64,000 nt of DNA from Affinirhizobium lemnae (GTDB lineage Bacteria; Pseudomonadota; Alphaproteobacteria; Rhizobiales; Rhizobiaceae): NCBI RefSeq assembly GCF_022968395.1, contig NZ_JALJQZ010000006.1, forward strand, positions 1 through 64,000, written 5' to 3'. The position numbers were made by a program, and so were the translations under genes. The notes under the pieces were generated by a model that saw only the letters and a list, made by a program, of their open reading frames with translations, was not told the origin of the DNA and made no database searches. Within the stretch, counting starts at the first letter, position 1; every line of letters begins with the position of its first letter. Shown in pieces: positions 46,473-54,930 of the stretch.

Positions 46473-46526
46473 TTTTGTCCTCCCGTTTTGAAAGTCGCAT
46501 CTCCTCAGAGCGACAGATGAAAACTG

Positions 46527-47186
46527 CTAGATTGCGAGGGCTCGATCCCTTGCATTTCCGATATGCGCCACGAGGCGCTGAACGGCGTCATCCACGGATC
46601 GGCTTTCGATCGCTTCGAGAACCGCCAAGTGCTCACGCATAACCGGACCAACGCGACCCTCAATGCGGATGCGTTCCTGATTGATGAGCCGCATCTTGAT
46701 GGCATTGACCCGATAGGCATTGGAAATGATCGAATTGCCCATGGCATCGATGAAGGCGTTATGCATGCCCCAGTCAGTCGCCTGCGCCCGTTGCTCAAGT
46801 TCAGGTGACGGACCACTTTCCTCGATTTTCTGAGCGATCTCGCGGTGCGCGCTCAGAAGACGATGAACCTCCTGATCGCTTGCATTGCGTGTGAACAGGG
46901 CAACGGCCTCCTTTTCCAGCAAGATGCGAAACTGAAACGCCTCCCGGATCAGGCTGAGATCGATATGGGCAATCTGCAGCCCGCGTTGAGGAACAGTCTT
47001 GATCAGGCCTTCCGTTTCGAGCCGCGGAATCAGCTCCCGTATCGCGCCTAGCGTCAGCCCGGTCAGTTCTACCAACTGCCTTTGGGAAATGAACTGGCCG
47101 GGACGAACATCACGCGCCAGCAGGTGGCGCGTGAAACTCTCATACGCCTTTTCCCGCAGTGGCACCTGTTCGCTCATCTCGTCCAT
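46527..47186 (-). CDS. GntR family regulator, FadR/FCD subfamily
   Basis: A 219-residue GntR protein: N-terminal winged helix (QFISQRQLVELTGLTLGAIR then ELIPRLETEGLIKTVPQRG) and a helical FCD effector domain (AFQFRILLEKEAVALF; MHNAFIDAMGNSIIS with the metal/ligand His). It lies between the aldolase and binding-protein genes in the same operon and is the probable local regulator. The dyads at 48135 and 48253 are candidate operators. The start at 47186 is preceded by GGGGA. Confidence 0.88.
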   Translation of the reverse strand: MDEMSEQVPLREKAYESFTRHLLARDVRPGQFISQRQLVELTGLTLGAIRELIPRLETEGLIKTVPQRGLQIAHIDLSLIREAFQFRILLEKEAVALFTRNASDQEVHRLLSAHREIAQKIEESGPSPELEQRAQATDWGMHNAFIDAMGNSIISNAYRVNAIKMRLINQERIRIEGRVGPVMREHLAVLEAIESRSVDDAVQRLVAHIGNARDRALAI

Positions 47187-47212
47187 TGCGTCCCCACCCC
47201 AACTGGTTGATA

Positions 47213-48097
47213 TCAGGCGGCCTTTTCGGAGAAAGCCTGATCGAACACGCTGCAAATTCTGTCGCGATCCTGAGCCGCAATCGTAATCAACGGAGGCCGC
47301 ACGTTCAGCCATATCCCGTTGCCGCTGGTATGAGCAACCAGGACTTTGACGGCAGGCGTGACCGGATAGTTGAGCAGGACCTCGACAAGACCGGTGACGC
47401 GATCATCGTCACGACCATCGACCGCCATGGCCCACACTTCTGCGCCCAAGAGGTTGGCCATGCCGGAAATGGCACCCTGCCCACCCAATCGGGTTCCCTG
47501 GGCAAGATGCCGCTCGTCGCCGATCATGATGGCAAGATCGCCATGCTCCTTCAAAAGGCGCTCGGTGTGCGCCCAATCACCACCAGAATCCTTCACGCCC
47601 GTGACAATACTAGGAAACGCCGCGCATAGTCTTGTTACGAGGTCGACGGAGATCTTGACCATCGTGACTGATGGAATGTTGTAGACGATGATATCCCGAG
47701 CCTTGGATCCCAGACCCGCGAATACTGCCGAAAACCAGGTGAACAGACCATCATCCGATACATTCTTAAAATAGGAGGGCGGCGCCAAGAGAATGTTACG
47801 CGCTCCGAGATCAAGTGCCTGGGCGGACTGCTCGACAGCGTCGATGACAGAATCAACCAGAACGCCAGCGACAATGTTGGCACCAGAAATGCCTGAAGCC
47901 TTAAGAGCAGAGAGAACCTTCCCGCGCTCGCTGTGCCCAATGGAACTTCCCTCGCCCGTCGTACCAAAGACCGTCACGCTGTCACAGTGGTGGTCGAGAC
48001 AGAAGCGTGCATGCTCGGTCAGCATTGGCAAAAGAATGTTTCCGGTCTCATCGAACGGCGTGGTCAGGGCGGCCGACAGGCCAAACTTGCGAGACAA
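47213..48097 (-). CDS. DapA-family (class I) aldolase/lyase
   Basis: A 294-residue dihydrodipicolinate synthase/N-acetylneuraminate lyase family enzyme. The Schiff-base Lys is in GVKDSGGD (near 167), the Tyr in IIVYNIPS, and the substrate loop is VFGTTGEGSS. Translation apparently begins at TTG 48097 with AAGGAG 8 bases upstream. Paired with a PfkB kinase and a sugar importer, it is more likely a 2-keto-3-deoxy acid aldolase or dehydratase than a lysine-pathway DapA. First gene of the operon. Confidence 0.87.
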   Translation of the reverse strand: MSRKFGLSAALTTPFDETGNILLPMLTEHARFCLDHHCDSVTVFGTTGEGSSIGHSERGKVLSALKASGISGANIVAGVLVDSVIDAVEQSAQALDLGARNILLAPPSYFKNVSDDGLFTWFSAVFAGLGSKARDIIVYNIPSVTMVKISVDLVTRLCAAFPSIVTGVKDSGGDWAHTERLLKEHGDLAIMIGDERHLAQGTRLGGQGAISGMANLLGAEVWAMAVDGRDDDRVTGLVEVLLNYPVTPAVKVLVAHTSGNGIWLNVRPPLITIAAQDRDRICSVFDQAFSEKAA

Positions 48098-48134
48098 TTC
48101 TGTGCTCCTTCAACTAACATCGTTTATGTACTAC

Positions 48135-48148
48135 ACTAACATGTTAGT
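48135..48148. promoter_or_regulatory. Palindrome ACTAACATGTTAGT
   Basis: A 14-bp perfect dyad 38 bp upstream of the aldolase TTG, placed where a repressor would block the operon promoter. GntR/FCD or another local regulator could bind here. Confidence 0.5.
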
Positions 48149-48252
48149 CGTAAAGTGGTGAATTTTAGCTTCTTAACTTTTTCTGAAAGAGCTGAATTCG
48201 TCGGGCGGGAGAGCGGAATGGGTCGCTCGCATCTTCGCAAATGATCAGATGA

Positions 48253-48270
48253 TAGTATGTGCACATACTA
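48253..48270. promoter_or_regulatory. Palindrome TAGTATGTGCACATACTA
   Basis: An 18-bp perfect dyad in the same gap, 180 bp before the plus-strand binding-protein gene. Its core ATGTGCACAT and the flanking TAGT/ACTA give it the look of an operator for a dimeric regulator. Confidence 0.5.
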
Positions 48271-48449
48271 GCAGCTCGCATAGTAGCTCAGCAGTCACCG
48301 ACCCATGGGCGGCCTCATCAAAACAAAATATTTCTGTAAACATCCGATATATCTATGAAATTATGTTTTCACCGCGTCTGGCATGAAATCTGCTTCGCTT
48401 CCCTCGACTGGATACAAGTCCGGCATTCACAACGAAAAGAGGGAACAGC

Positions 48450-50099
48450 ATGACGAAGACATCATCCAAGCCCGAGGCTTCGCAAACAGTGGTCAACGTG
48501 CTGCGGTTGAGCACGATCCTGTGTGCTGCCACCTTTGGAATGATCGCGATAACCGGTCAGGCCGACGCTGCCGGAACGTTGAGAATCGGGATGACCGCGT
48601 CAGATATTCCTCTCACCACGGGTCAGACGGACCAAGGCGGTGAAGGTCAGCGATTCATGGGCTATACGGTCTATAATGCTCTGGTCGAATGGGATTTGAC
48701 AAAGGCTGACAAACCGTCGGGCCTCGTTCCAAGCCTTTCGACATCCTGGCAGGTCGATGCGAACGACAAGACGAAATGGATCTTCAAACTCCGGGATGGC
48801 GTGAAATTTCATGATGGCAGCGCATTCACGGCCGAAGCAGTTGTCTGGAACCTGGACAAGCTCCTGAAACAGGATGCGCCGCAGTTCGACAAGCGTCAGT
48901 CTGCGCAGGGCAAGTCTCGTATTCCTGCTGTCGCATCGTATAAGGTCATCGATCCACTGACTGTCGAGATCACCACCAAATCGCCGGATGCGACGCTCCC
49001 CTATCAGTTGAGCTGGATCCTGATTTCCTCTCCCGCAAACTGGGAAGCGCAAGGAAAGAACTGGGACAATGTTGCTCAGAAGCCTTCTGGAACCGGCCCC
49101 TGGAAGATGGAAAGCGGCTTTGTTCCACGCGAGCGGGCCGAACTCACGCCCAACAAGGATTACTGGGACAAGGCCCGCGTGCCGAAGCTGGACAAGCTCG
49201 TACTGATCCCGCTGCCCGAGCCGAACACGCGTGTTGCGGCCCTGCGCTCCGGCCAGGTGGATTGGGTGGAAGCCCCTGCCCCGGATTCGGTCAAGTCACT
49301 GAAGGATGCCGGTTTCAAGATCGTCACGAACTCCTATCCGCATAACTGGACCTGGCATCTTTCCCGTATCGAAGGCTCACCATGGAATGACATTCGTGTT
49401 CGAAAGGCCGCAAACCTGGCAGTCGATCGTCAGGGTCTTAACGAGCTTCTCGGTGGTTTGTCTGTTCCGGCGCAGGGCTACATGCCGCCTGGCCACCAGT
49501 GGTTCGGCAAGCCAAGCTTCAAGCTCGACTACAACATCGAAGAAGCCAAGAAGCTGATGAAGGAGGCCGGCTTCGGTCCTGACAATCCGATCAAGACCAA
49601 GGTCGTCATCTCTTCATCCGGCTCCGGCCAGATGCTGCCATTGCAGATGAACGAGTATATTCAGCAGACGCTCGGCGAAATTGGCATCAACGTCGAATAC
49701 GAAGTGATGGACTGGAACACGGTCATCAACGTGTGGCGCGCAGGGGCCAAGGATGCGAGCGCCAAGGGCGCGACCGCCGTCAACTACAGCTATTTCATCC
49801 AGGATCCCTTCACTGCCATGATCCGCCAATCGCAGTGCAATCTGGCGCCGCCTGCGGGCACCAACTGGGGCTATTATTGCGACAAGGATATGGATGCCCT
49901 GTTCGACAAGGTGCGCAACACCTTCGATGCGGCGGAACAGGACAAGGTGATGCAGCAGATCCATGAGAAATACGTCAACGATGCGCTCTTCCTCATGGTG
50001 ACGCATGACGTTGCCCCACGCGCCATGACGGGCAAGGTCAAGGGCTTCGTCCAGGCGCAGAACTGGTTCCAGGACTTCTCGACCATCTCGATGGATTGA
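48450..50099 (+). CDS. Peptide/opine ABC transporter substrate-binding protein (family 5)
   Basis: A 549-residue periplasmic binding protein of the DppA/OppA family. After an N-terminal export segment (LSTILCAATFGMIAITGQADA), the mature part starts GTLRIGMTASDIPLTTGQ. Typical blocks are WIFKLRDGVKFHDGSAFTAE, GTGPWKMESGFV, NKDYWDKARVPKLDKLVLIP and IRVRKAANLAVDRQGL. It is the first gene of a seven-gene plus-strand cluster. A GC-rich hairpin separates it from the permease genes, as often seen where the binding protein is made in excess. Confidence 0.92.
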   Translation: MTKTSSKPEASQTVVNVLRLSTILCAATFGMIAITGQADAAGTLRIGMTASDIPLTTGQTDQGGEGQRFMGYTVYNALVEWDLTKADKPSGLVPSLSTSWQVDANDKTKWIFKLRDGVKFHDGSAFTAEAVVWNLDKLLKQDAPQFDKRQSAQGKSRIPAVASYKVIDPLTVEITTKSPDATLPYQLSWILISSPANWEAQGKNWDNVAQKPSGTGPWKMESGFVPRERAELTPNKDYWDKARVPKLDKLVLIPLPEPNTRVAALRSGQVDWVEAPAPDSVKSLKDAGFKIVTNSYPHNWTWHLSRIEGSPWNDIRVRKAANLAVDRQGLNELLGGLSVPAQGYMPPGHQWFGKPSFKLDYNIEEAKKLMKEAGFGPDNPIKTKVVISSSGSGQMLPLQMNEYIQQTLGEIGINVEYEVMDWNTVINVWRAGAKDASAKGATAVNYSYFIQDPFTAMIRQSQCNLAPPAGTNWGYYCDKDMDALFDKVRNTFDAAEQDKVMQQIHEKYVNDALFLMVTHDVAPRAMTGKVKGFVQAQNWFQDFSTISMD

Positions 50100-50109
50100 G
50101 TGACACACG

Positions 50110-50161
50110 GGCGCGCCGGTGTTTCCGATTCCGGCGTTCTGCTGCAGCCGCCCGGCGCGCC
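50110..50161 (+). terminator. Intercistronic hairpin after the binding-protein gene
   Basis: GGCGCGCCGG and CCGGCGCGCC pair over 10 bases with a 32-base loop, 10 bases after the stop codon. No T run; likely an mRNA-stabilising or partial-termination element. Confidence 0.45.
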
Positions 50162-50202
50162 TGACTTGTTTGTGCCAATTCAACCGATCGAATGAGGCCC
50201 TT

Positions 50203-51156
50203 ATGCTGCTTTATGCGCTCAAACGAATTTTGCATGTCATCCCGGTCACGATTGGCGTCAGCATTGTTTGCTTCATGCTGATCCACATCGCGCCGGGAGA
50301 TCCCCTCGCTGCGATCCTTCCGTCGGATGCTTCCGCAGAGATGCAGGCGCAAATGCGCAGCTTCTACGGTCTTGATCAGCCACTTCCGGTTCAATACCTG
50401 CTCTGGGCATGGCATGCACTGAAAGGTGACCTCGGCACATCGATCGCAACCGGACGTCCAGTCCTCGGCGAAATTCTCGATGCCTCGGTAAACTCCATCA
50501 TCCTGGCTGTCGCTGCTGCCTGCGTCGGCTTCATCACCGGTTCGGTACTGGGGTTTTTGGCAGGCGTATTTCGCGGAACATGGATAGATCGCGCGGCCTC
50601 CGCTGTCTCAATGCTTGGCGTCAGCGTGCCTCATTACTGGTTGGGCATGGTTCTCGTCATCGCCTTCTCGGTCACGCTTGGCTGGCTACCGGCCATGGGC
50701 GGCGGTCCGGAAGGATCCACGGGACGCGGATTCAGCTGGGCCTATCTCCAGTTTTTGATTCTGCCTGCCGTGACCATGTCAGTCATTCCAATGGGTATCA
50801 TCGCCCGCACGATCCGTTCGCTCGTTGCAGACATTCTTTCACAGGATTTCACGCAGGCGCTCGCGGCCAAGGGGCTGATGAGCAGGCAGATCATGCGTCA
50901 CGTCATTCGCAATGTCGCGCCGACGGCGCTTTCGGTCATGGGCCTTCAGCTTGGATACCTTCTCGGCGGCTCAATTCTCATCGAAACCGTCTTCTCCTGG
51001 CCTGGCACCGGATTTCTTCTGAACGGCGCCATCTTCACCCGTGACCTGCCGATACTACAGGGCACCATCCTCGTACTCGCAATGTTCTTCGTGCTGCTGA
51101 ACCTTGCCGTCGACGTGCTCCAGAGCGCTATCGACCCCCGCATCCAGAGGAGCTGA
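50203..51156 (+). CDS. ABC transporter permease, DppB/OppB type
   Basis: A 317-residue permease with six helices. The N terminus LKRILHVIPVTIGVSIVCFM and the Pro-rich APGDPL loop are the DppB hallmarks; the ATPase-contacting loop reads QALAAKGLMSRQIMRHVIRN. The start at 50203 has GAGG upstream; the open frame further upstream overlaps the hairpin and is not coding. Followed after 2 bases by the second permease. Confidence 0.92.
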   Translation: MLLYALKRILHVIPVTIGVSIVCFMLIHIAPGDPLAAILPSDASAEMQAQMRSFYGLDQPLPVQYLLWAWHALKGDLGTSIATGRPVLGEILDASVNSIILAVAAACVGFITGSVLGFLAGVFRGTWIDRAASAVSMLGVSVPHYWLGMVLVIAFSVTLGWLPAMGGGPEGSTGRGFSWAYLQFLILPAVTMSVIPMGIIARTIRSLVADILSQDFTQALAAKGLMSRQIMRHVIRNVAPTALSVMGLQLGYLLGGSILIETVFSWPGTGFLLNGAIFTRDLPILQGTILVLAMFFVLLNLAVDVLQSAIDPRIQRS

Positions 51157-51158
51157 CC

Positions 51159-52052
51159 ATGAGCGCAGTCACTACAGACATCGACGCGCCGGTCGGTGTC
51201 CTTGTTGCAAAATCCCCTGGTTTCTGGAGCAATGTCCTGCGTCGGCTCATTCGCGATCCGGTGGCCATGATCGCTCTGGCAATCATTGTCATTCTGGTTC
51301 TTATCGCGATTTTCGCGCCTTACATCGCGCCATACGATCCATCCAAGGGCAGTGTGATCCGCCGTCTGAAACCGATCGGCACGCCCGGATACATTTTCGG
51401 AACCGACGAATTAGGCCGCGACATGCTCTCCCGCCTGATCCACGGCACGCGCCTGTCTCTGATCATGGGCGTTATACCGGTGCCGATCGCCTTCATCATC
51501 GGCTCCACCATTGGCATCATCGCCGGATATGCCGGCGGCATCGTCAACACGCTCATCATGCGCACCATTGACGTATTCTACGCCTTCCCATCCGTCCTTC
51601 TCGCGGTGGCATTGTCGGGCGCGCTGGGATCGGGTCTGACCAATGCGCTTGTTTCGCTGACTGTCGTCTTCATCCCCCAGATTGCACGTGTTGCGGAAAG
51701 CGTCACCACCCAGGTGCGCAAACTTGACTACGTGGATGCCGCTCGCGCGTCAGGGGCTTCCGCAGCAACAATCATTCGCGTTCATATTCTGGGTAACGTA
51801 CTTGGGCCGATCTTCGTTTTCGCGACCAGCCTGATTTCCGTCTCGATGATCCTCGCATCGGGCCTCTCCTTTCTAGGCCTGGGCGTAAGACCGCCCGATG
51901 CGGAATGGGGGCTGATGCTCAACACGCTTCGCACCGCCATCTACAGCAATCCGTTTGTGGCAGCCCTTCCCGGCGTGATGATTTTCATCACCTCCATCTG
52001 CTTCAACCTTTTCTCCGACGGGCTTCGTACCGCGATGGATGTGAAATCATGA
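51159..52052 (+). CDS. ABC transporter permease, DppC/OppC type
   Basis: A 297-residue permease. It has the DppC markers IAPYDPSKG, FGTDELGRDMLSRLIHGTRL and YVDAARASGASAATIIRVHI (coupling loop), and LSFLGLGVRPPDAEWG near the end. The stop overlaps the ATPase start by four bases (ATGA). Confidence 0.93.
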   Translation: MSAVTTDIDAPVGVLVAKSPGFWSNVLRRLIRDPVAMIALAIIVILVLIAIFAPYIAPYDPSKGSVIRRLKPIGTPGYIFGTDELGRDMLSRLIHGTRLSLIMGVIPVPIAFIIGSTIGIIAGYAGGIVNTLIMRTIDVFYAFPSVLLAVALSGALGSGLTNALVSLTVVFIPQIARVAESVTTQVRKLDYVDAARASGASAATIIRVHILGNVLGPIFVFATSLISVSMILASGLSFLGLGVRPPDAEWGLMLNTLRTAIYSNPFVAALPGVMIFITSICFNLFSDGLRTAMDVKS

Positions 52053-53110
52053 TCAATCTTGTTGGCGAACCTAGTCCTATCCTTCCCGTGGGCGAGAGGG
52101 GCGGTCCGGCTCAGCCTCTCATTTCTGTAAGGGGCCTGCTGAAGCATTTTCCGGTCAAGGGCAGCGGCTTCCTGAAGCCGAAAAAAGTCGTTCACGCGGT
52201 GGATGGCGTGGATTTTGACATCCTGAAAGGCGAAACGCTGGGGGTTGTGGGTGAGAGCGGCTGCGGAAAATCCACCACCGCCCGCCTGCTGATGCAGCTC
52301 ATCACGCCGGATCGCGGGGAGATCCTGTTCGATGGTGAGTCGGCTGGCGAGACGCTACCGCTCTCGGAATACCGGCGTCAGGTGCAAATGGTGTTTCAGG
52401 ACAGCTATGCCTCCCTCAACCCACGCCTGACGATCGAGGAATCCATCGCGTTCGCGCCCCGCGTTCATGGCGTTCCGGCCGCCAAAGCCATAGCAAGGGC
52501 TCACGATCTGCTGCACCGGGTAGGACTTGAGCCGGTTCGGTTCGCCGGACGCTATCCGCACGAATTGTCTGGCGGTCAACGCCAGCGCGTGAACATTGCC
52601 CGCGCTCTAGCCCTGGAGCCGCGTCTGGTCATTCTCGACGAAGCAGTCTCGGCTCTGGACAAGAGCGTGGAGGCACAGGTTCTCAATCTGCTGCTGGACC
52701 TCAAGCGCGATTTTGGCCTGACCTATCTCTTCATCTCCCATGACCTCAACGTGGTCCGCTTCATGTGTGAGCGGGTTATGGTGATGTATCTGGGAAAGGT
52801 GGCGGAGATCGGCGAACGCGATGCCATATTCGAGAAAACTCGCCACCCTTATTCGTCCGCTCTGCTTGCTTCAATGCCGAAAATGAACCCCGGTGAGAGG
52901 ACGCTCGAACCGCCTCTTTCCGGAGATCCGCCGAACCCTATCGATCCGCCTGCGGGCTGCCGCTTTCATACGCGCTGCTCCTTCGCGGAAGATGTCTGTC
53001 GCCAGACGCTTCCACCGCTTTCCCGCATCTCTGGCGCACAGTCGGCGGCCTGTCTAATGGCCATGACGAATTCAGGCCACAGCCGTGCACCGGTACAAAT
53101 GGAGGCATGA
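52049..53110 (+). CDS. ABC transporter ATPase, OppF/DppF type
   Basis: A 353-residue ATPase with Walker A GESGCGKSTTARLL, signature LSGGQRQRVNIARA, Walker B LVILDEAVSALD and the C-terminal oligopeptide ABC domain with its cysteine motif (GCRFHTRCSFAEDVC), which can hold an Fe-S cluster in this family. It is coupled to the permease gene by ATGA, and the next ATPase gene begins 4 bases after its stop. Confidence 0.92.
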   Translation: MINLVGEPSPILPVGERGGPAQPLISVRGLLKHFPVKGSGFLKPKKVVHAVDGVDFDILKGETLGVVGESGCGKSTTARLLMQLITPDRGEILFDGESAGETLPLSEYRRQVQMVFQDSYASLNPRLTIEESIAFAPRVHGVPAAKAIARAHDLLHRVGLEPVRFAGRYPHELSGGQRQRVNIARALALEPRLVILDEAVSALDKSVEAQVLNLLLDLKRDFGLTYLFISHDLNVVRFMCERVMVMYLGKVAEIGERDAIFEKTRHPYSSALLASMPKMNPGERTLEPPLSGDPPNPIDPPAGCRFHTRCSFAEDVCRQTLPPLSRISGAQSAACLMAMTNSGHSRAPVQMEA

Positions 53111-53114
53111 CCTA

Positions 53115-54077
53115 ATGAAAGATCCAATGATCGACATCCGTAACCTATCGGTGACATTCAATCGTGGACGAAAGCCGGTCAAGGCCGTCAACGGTGTCAG
53201 CCTTTCGGTAAACAGTGGCGAGGTTGTTGCACTTCTGGGAGAGTCCGGATCAGGCAAGAGCGTGACCATGCGATCGCTTCTCCGGCTCCATCCGAAGGGC
53301 ACCAGCATAGAGGGGTCCATGCGTGTGGCAGGCAATGACGTAACCGAACTTTCTGCGCGCGAACTAGCAGACTATCGCGGTGCAACCGTTTCCATGGTAT
53401 TTCAGGAGCCGCGCCTTGCGCTCGATCCGGTCTACACGCTCGGTCAACAGATCGAGGAAGCGATCATGCGCCACGAGAATGTCTCACGGCGCGAGGCCGC
53501 GTTACGGGCTCTTGGGCTTTTCGAGAAGGTTCGCATCCCCTCCCCCGAGCGAAGACTGATGAACTATCCGCATGAAATGTCCGGCGGCATGCTGCAGCGC
53601 TCGATGATCGCCATGGCGATAGCCTGCAACCCCAAGGTTCTGCTTGCAGATGAACCGACGACCGCGCTCGATGCGACAGTCCAGATCCAGATTTTGCTGC
53701 TGATCCGCGAGCTGCAAAAGGAATACGGGCTATCCGTCATTTTCGTAACGCACGATATCGGTGTCGCCGCGGAGGTCGCTGACCGGATCGCGGTAATGTA
53801 TGCCGGGCGGATCGTGGAAGAAGGCAAGGTGGCCGACGTGATCCAGAATCCGAAGCATCCCTATACCAGGGGTTTGCTCGGAGCGCGTGTCGAGCTCGCG
53901 CATGGGCGCGACCGGCTGATTACGATCCCCGGCGCGCCTCCGGACCTCGCTGCCCTGCCGCCGGGCTGTGCATTCGCGCCCCGTTGTGCTGAGGCCGCCG
54001 CACAGTGCATCACCGATGTGCCTCGCTTGACAGCGATTGACGACACGGCAAGTGTCGCCTGCGTAAGATATGCCTAG
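53115..54077 (+). CDS. ABC transporter ATPase, OppD/DppD type
   Basis: A 320-residue ATPase: Walker A GESGSGKSVTMRSLL, signature MSGGMLQRSMIAMA, Walker B VLLADEPTTALD, and the C-terminal motif GCAFAPRCAEAAAQC. The order F-then-D is reversed compared with E. coli dpp but common in rhizobia. Start at 53115 with GGAGG 9 bases upstream. Completes the importer. Confidence 0.92.
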   Translation: MKDPMIDIRNLSVTFNRGRKPVKAVNGVSLSVNSGEVVALLGESGSGKSVTMRSLLRLHPKGTSIEGSMRVAGNDVTELSARELADYRGATVSMVFQEPRLALDPVYTLGQQIEEAIMRHENVSRREAALRALGLFEKVRIPSPERRLMNYPHEMSGGMLQRSMIAMAIACNPKVLLADEPTTALDATVQIQILLLIRELQKEYGLSVIFVTHDIGVAAEVADRIAVMYAGRIVEEGKVADVIQNPKHPYTRGLLGARVELAHGRDRLITIPGAPPDLAALPPGCAFAPRCAEAAAQCITDVPRLTAIDDTASVACVRYA

Positions 54078-54080
54078 ACT

Positions 54081-54767
54081 ATGCTCGCTATGCCCCACAT
54101 CACCTTGATCAATCCGAATACATCGGAGGATACGACGGCGATGATGACGGAAGTCGCGCGCAACGAGCTTCCGCCGGGTTTCAGTGTCGAAGGAAAGACC
54201 GCTCGCCACGGCGTTGCCATGATCCTGAATGCGTCCCAACTTGAGGATGCTGCGGAAGAGACAATCTCGATCGGGCTTCTGGCATCAGCGAAAAGCAGTG
54301 GCCTCATCATTAGCGCCTTCGGAGATCCCGGACTGGAGAAACTGAAAGCCGGATGCAGCATCCCGGTCGTTGGCATTTGCGAAGCGAGCATGCTGGAAGC
54401 CACCGTTGGAAAAAGGCGCTTTGGAATTGCCACGTTGACGCCGGAACTGGTTCCAAGTTTTGCGGCAAAGGCGGACGACTTGGATCTAGCCAATCTCTAC
54501 ACCGGAACCCGGCTGACACCGGGCGATCCTGTGGATCTGGCCGGATCTCCCGAGCGGCTGTTTGAAGCGCTGGAGAAGGCTGTGAGGGAGTGCGTTCATC
54601 TGGACGGCGCCGATGTCGTCATTATCGGCGGGGGCCCTTTGGGGCAGGCCGCCCACGCGCTCCAGAAGGCTTTGGCTGTTCCCATCATCGCACCGATCGG
54701 GTCTGCTGTCCGGTCTATCGTTGCTGAAATCACGAAACGCGCCGCTCCCGCAGAACATCCAACATAG
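54081..54767 (+). CDS. Asp/Glu/hydantoin racemase-fold protein lacking both catalytic cysteines
   Basis: A 228-residue protein of the Asp/Glu/hydantoin racemase superfamily (INPNTSEDTTAMMTEVA; VVGICEASMLEATVGKRRFG; GTRLTPGDP). Hydantoin racemases use two cysteines, one in a CFGDPGL-type motif and one in a GCAG-type motif. Here these read SAFGDPGL and IGGGPLG, so both positions are Ala/Gly. It may have another activity on the imported compound, or belong to the non-cysteine subgroup common in rhizobia. It follows the ATPase gene by 3 bases and is part of the operon. Confidence 0.82.
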   Translation: MLAMPHITLINPNTSEDTTAMMTEVARNELPPGFSVEGKTARHGVAMILNASQLEDAAEETISIGLLASAKSSGLIISAFGDPGLEKLKAGCSIPVVGICEASMLEATVGKRRFGIATLTPELVPSFAAKADDLDLANLYTGTRLTPGDPVDLAGSPERLFEALEKAVRECVHLDGADVVIIGGGPLGQAAHALQKALAVPIIAPIGSAVRSIVAEITKRAAPAEHPT

Positions 54768-54930
54768 ACCTTGCGGCTGCTCGAATTGAGCGGGAAGATC
54801 CTGTGCAACGGGAGTATGGAGCGCGGATGCCAAGGATTGATCTTTTCTTTTCAGGGTAAGGGAGGCCTTACCTGAACTGCACCCTGCCGAACGGCGTCTG
54901 GGGGAGTTCGTTTGCGACTTTCCGGGCGAA

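Larger units (their letters stand above)
48098..48449. other. Divergent promoter region between two ABC operons
   Basis: A 352-bp AT-rich gap between the minus-strand sugar operon and the plus-strand peptide operon. It contains two perfect palindromes (listed separately) and the ribosome site AGAGGGAA for the plus-strand gene. I see no further coding sequence in it. Confidence 0.6.

Noticed and set aside
41335-48097. Sulfoquinovose degradation operon
   Set aside because: Only the kinase recalls YihV. No sulfoquinovosidase, isomerase, sulfolactaldehyde reductase or monooxygenase gene is present in the operon.
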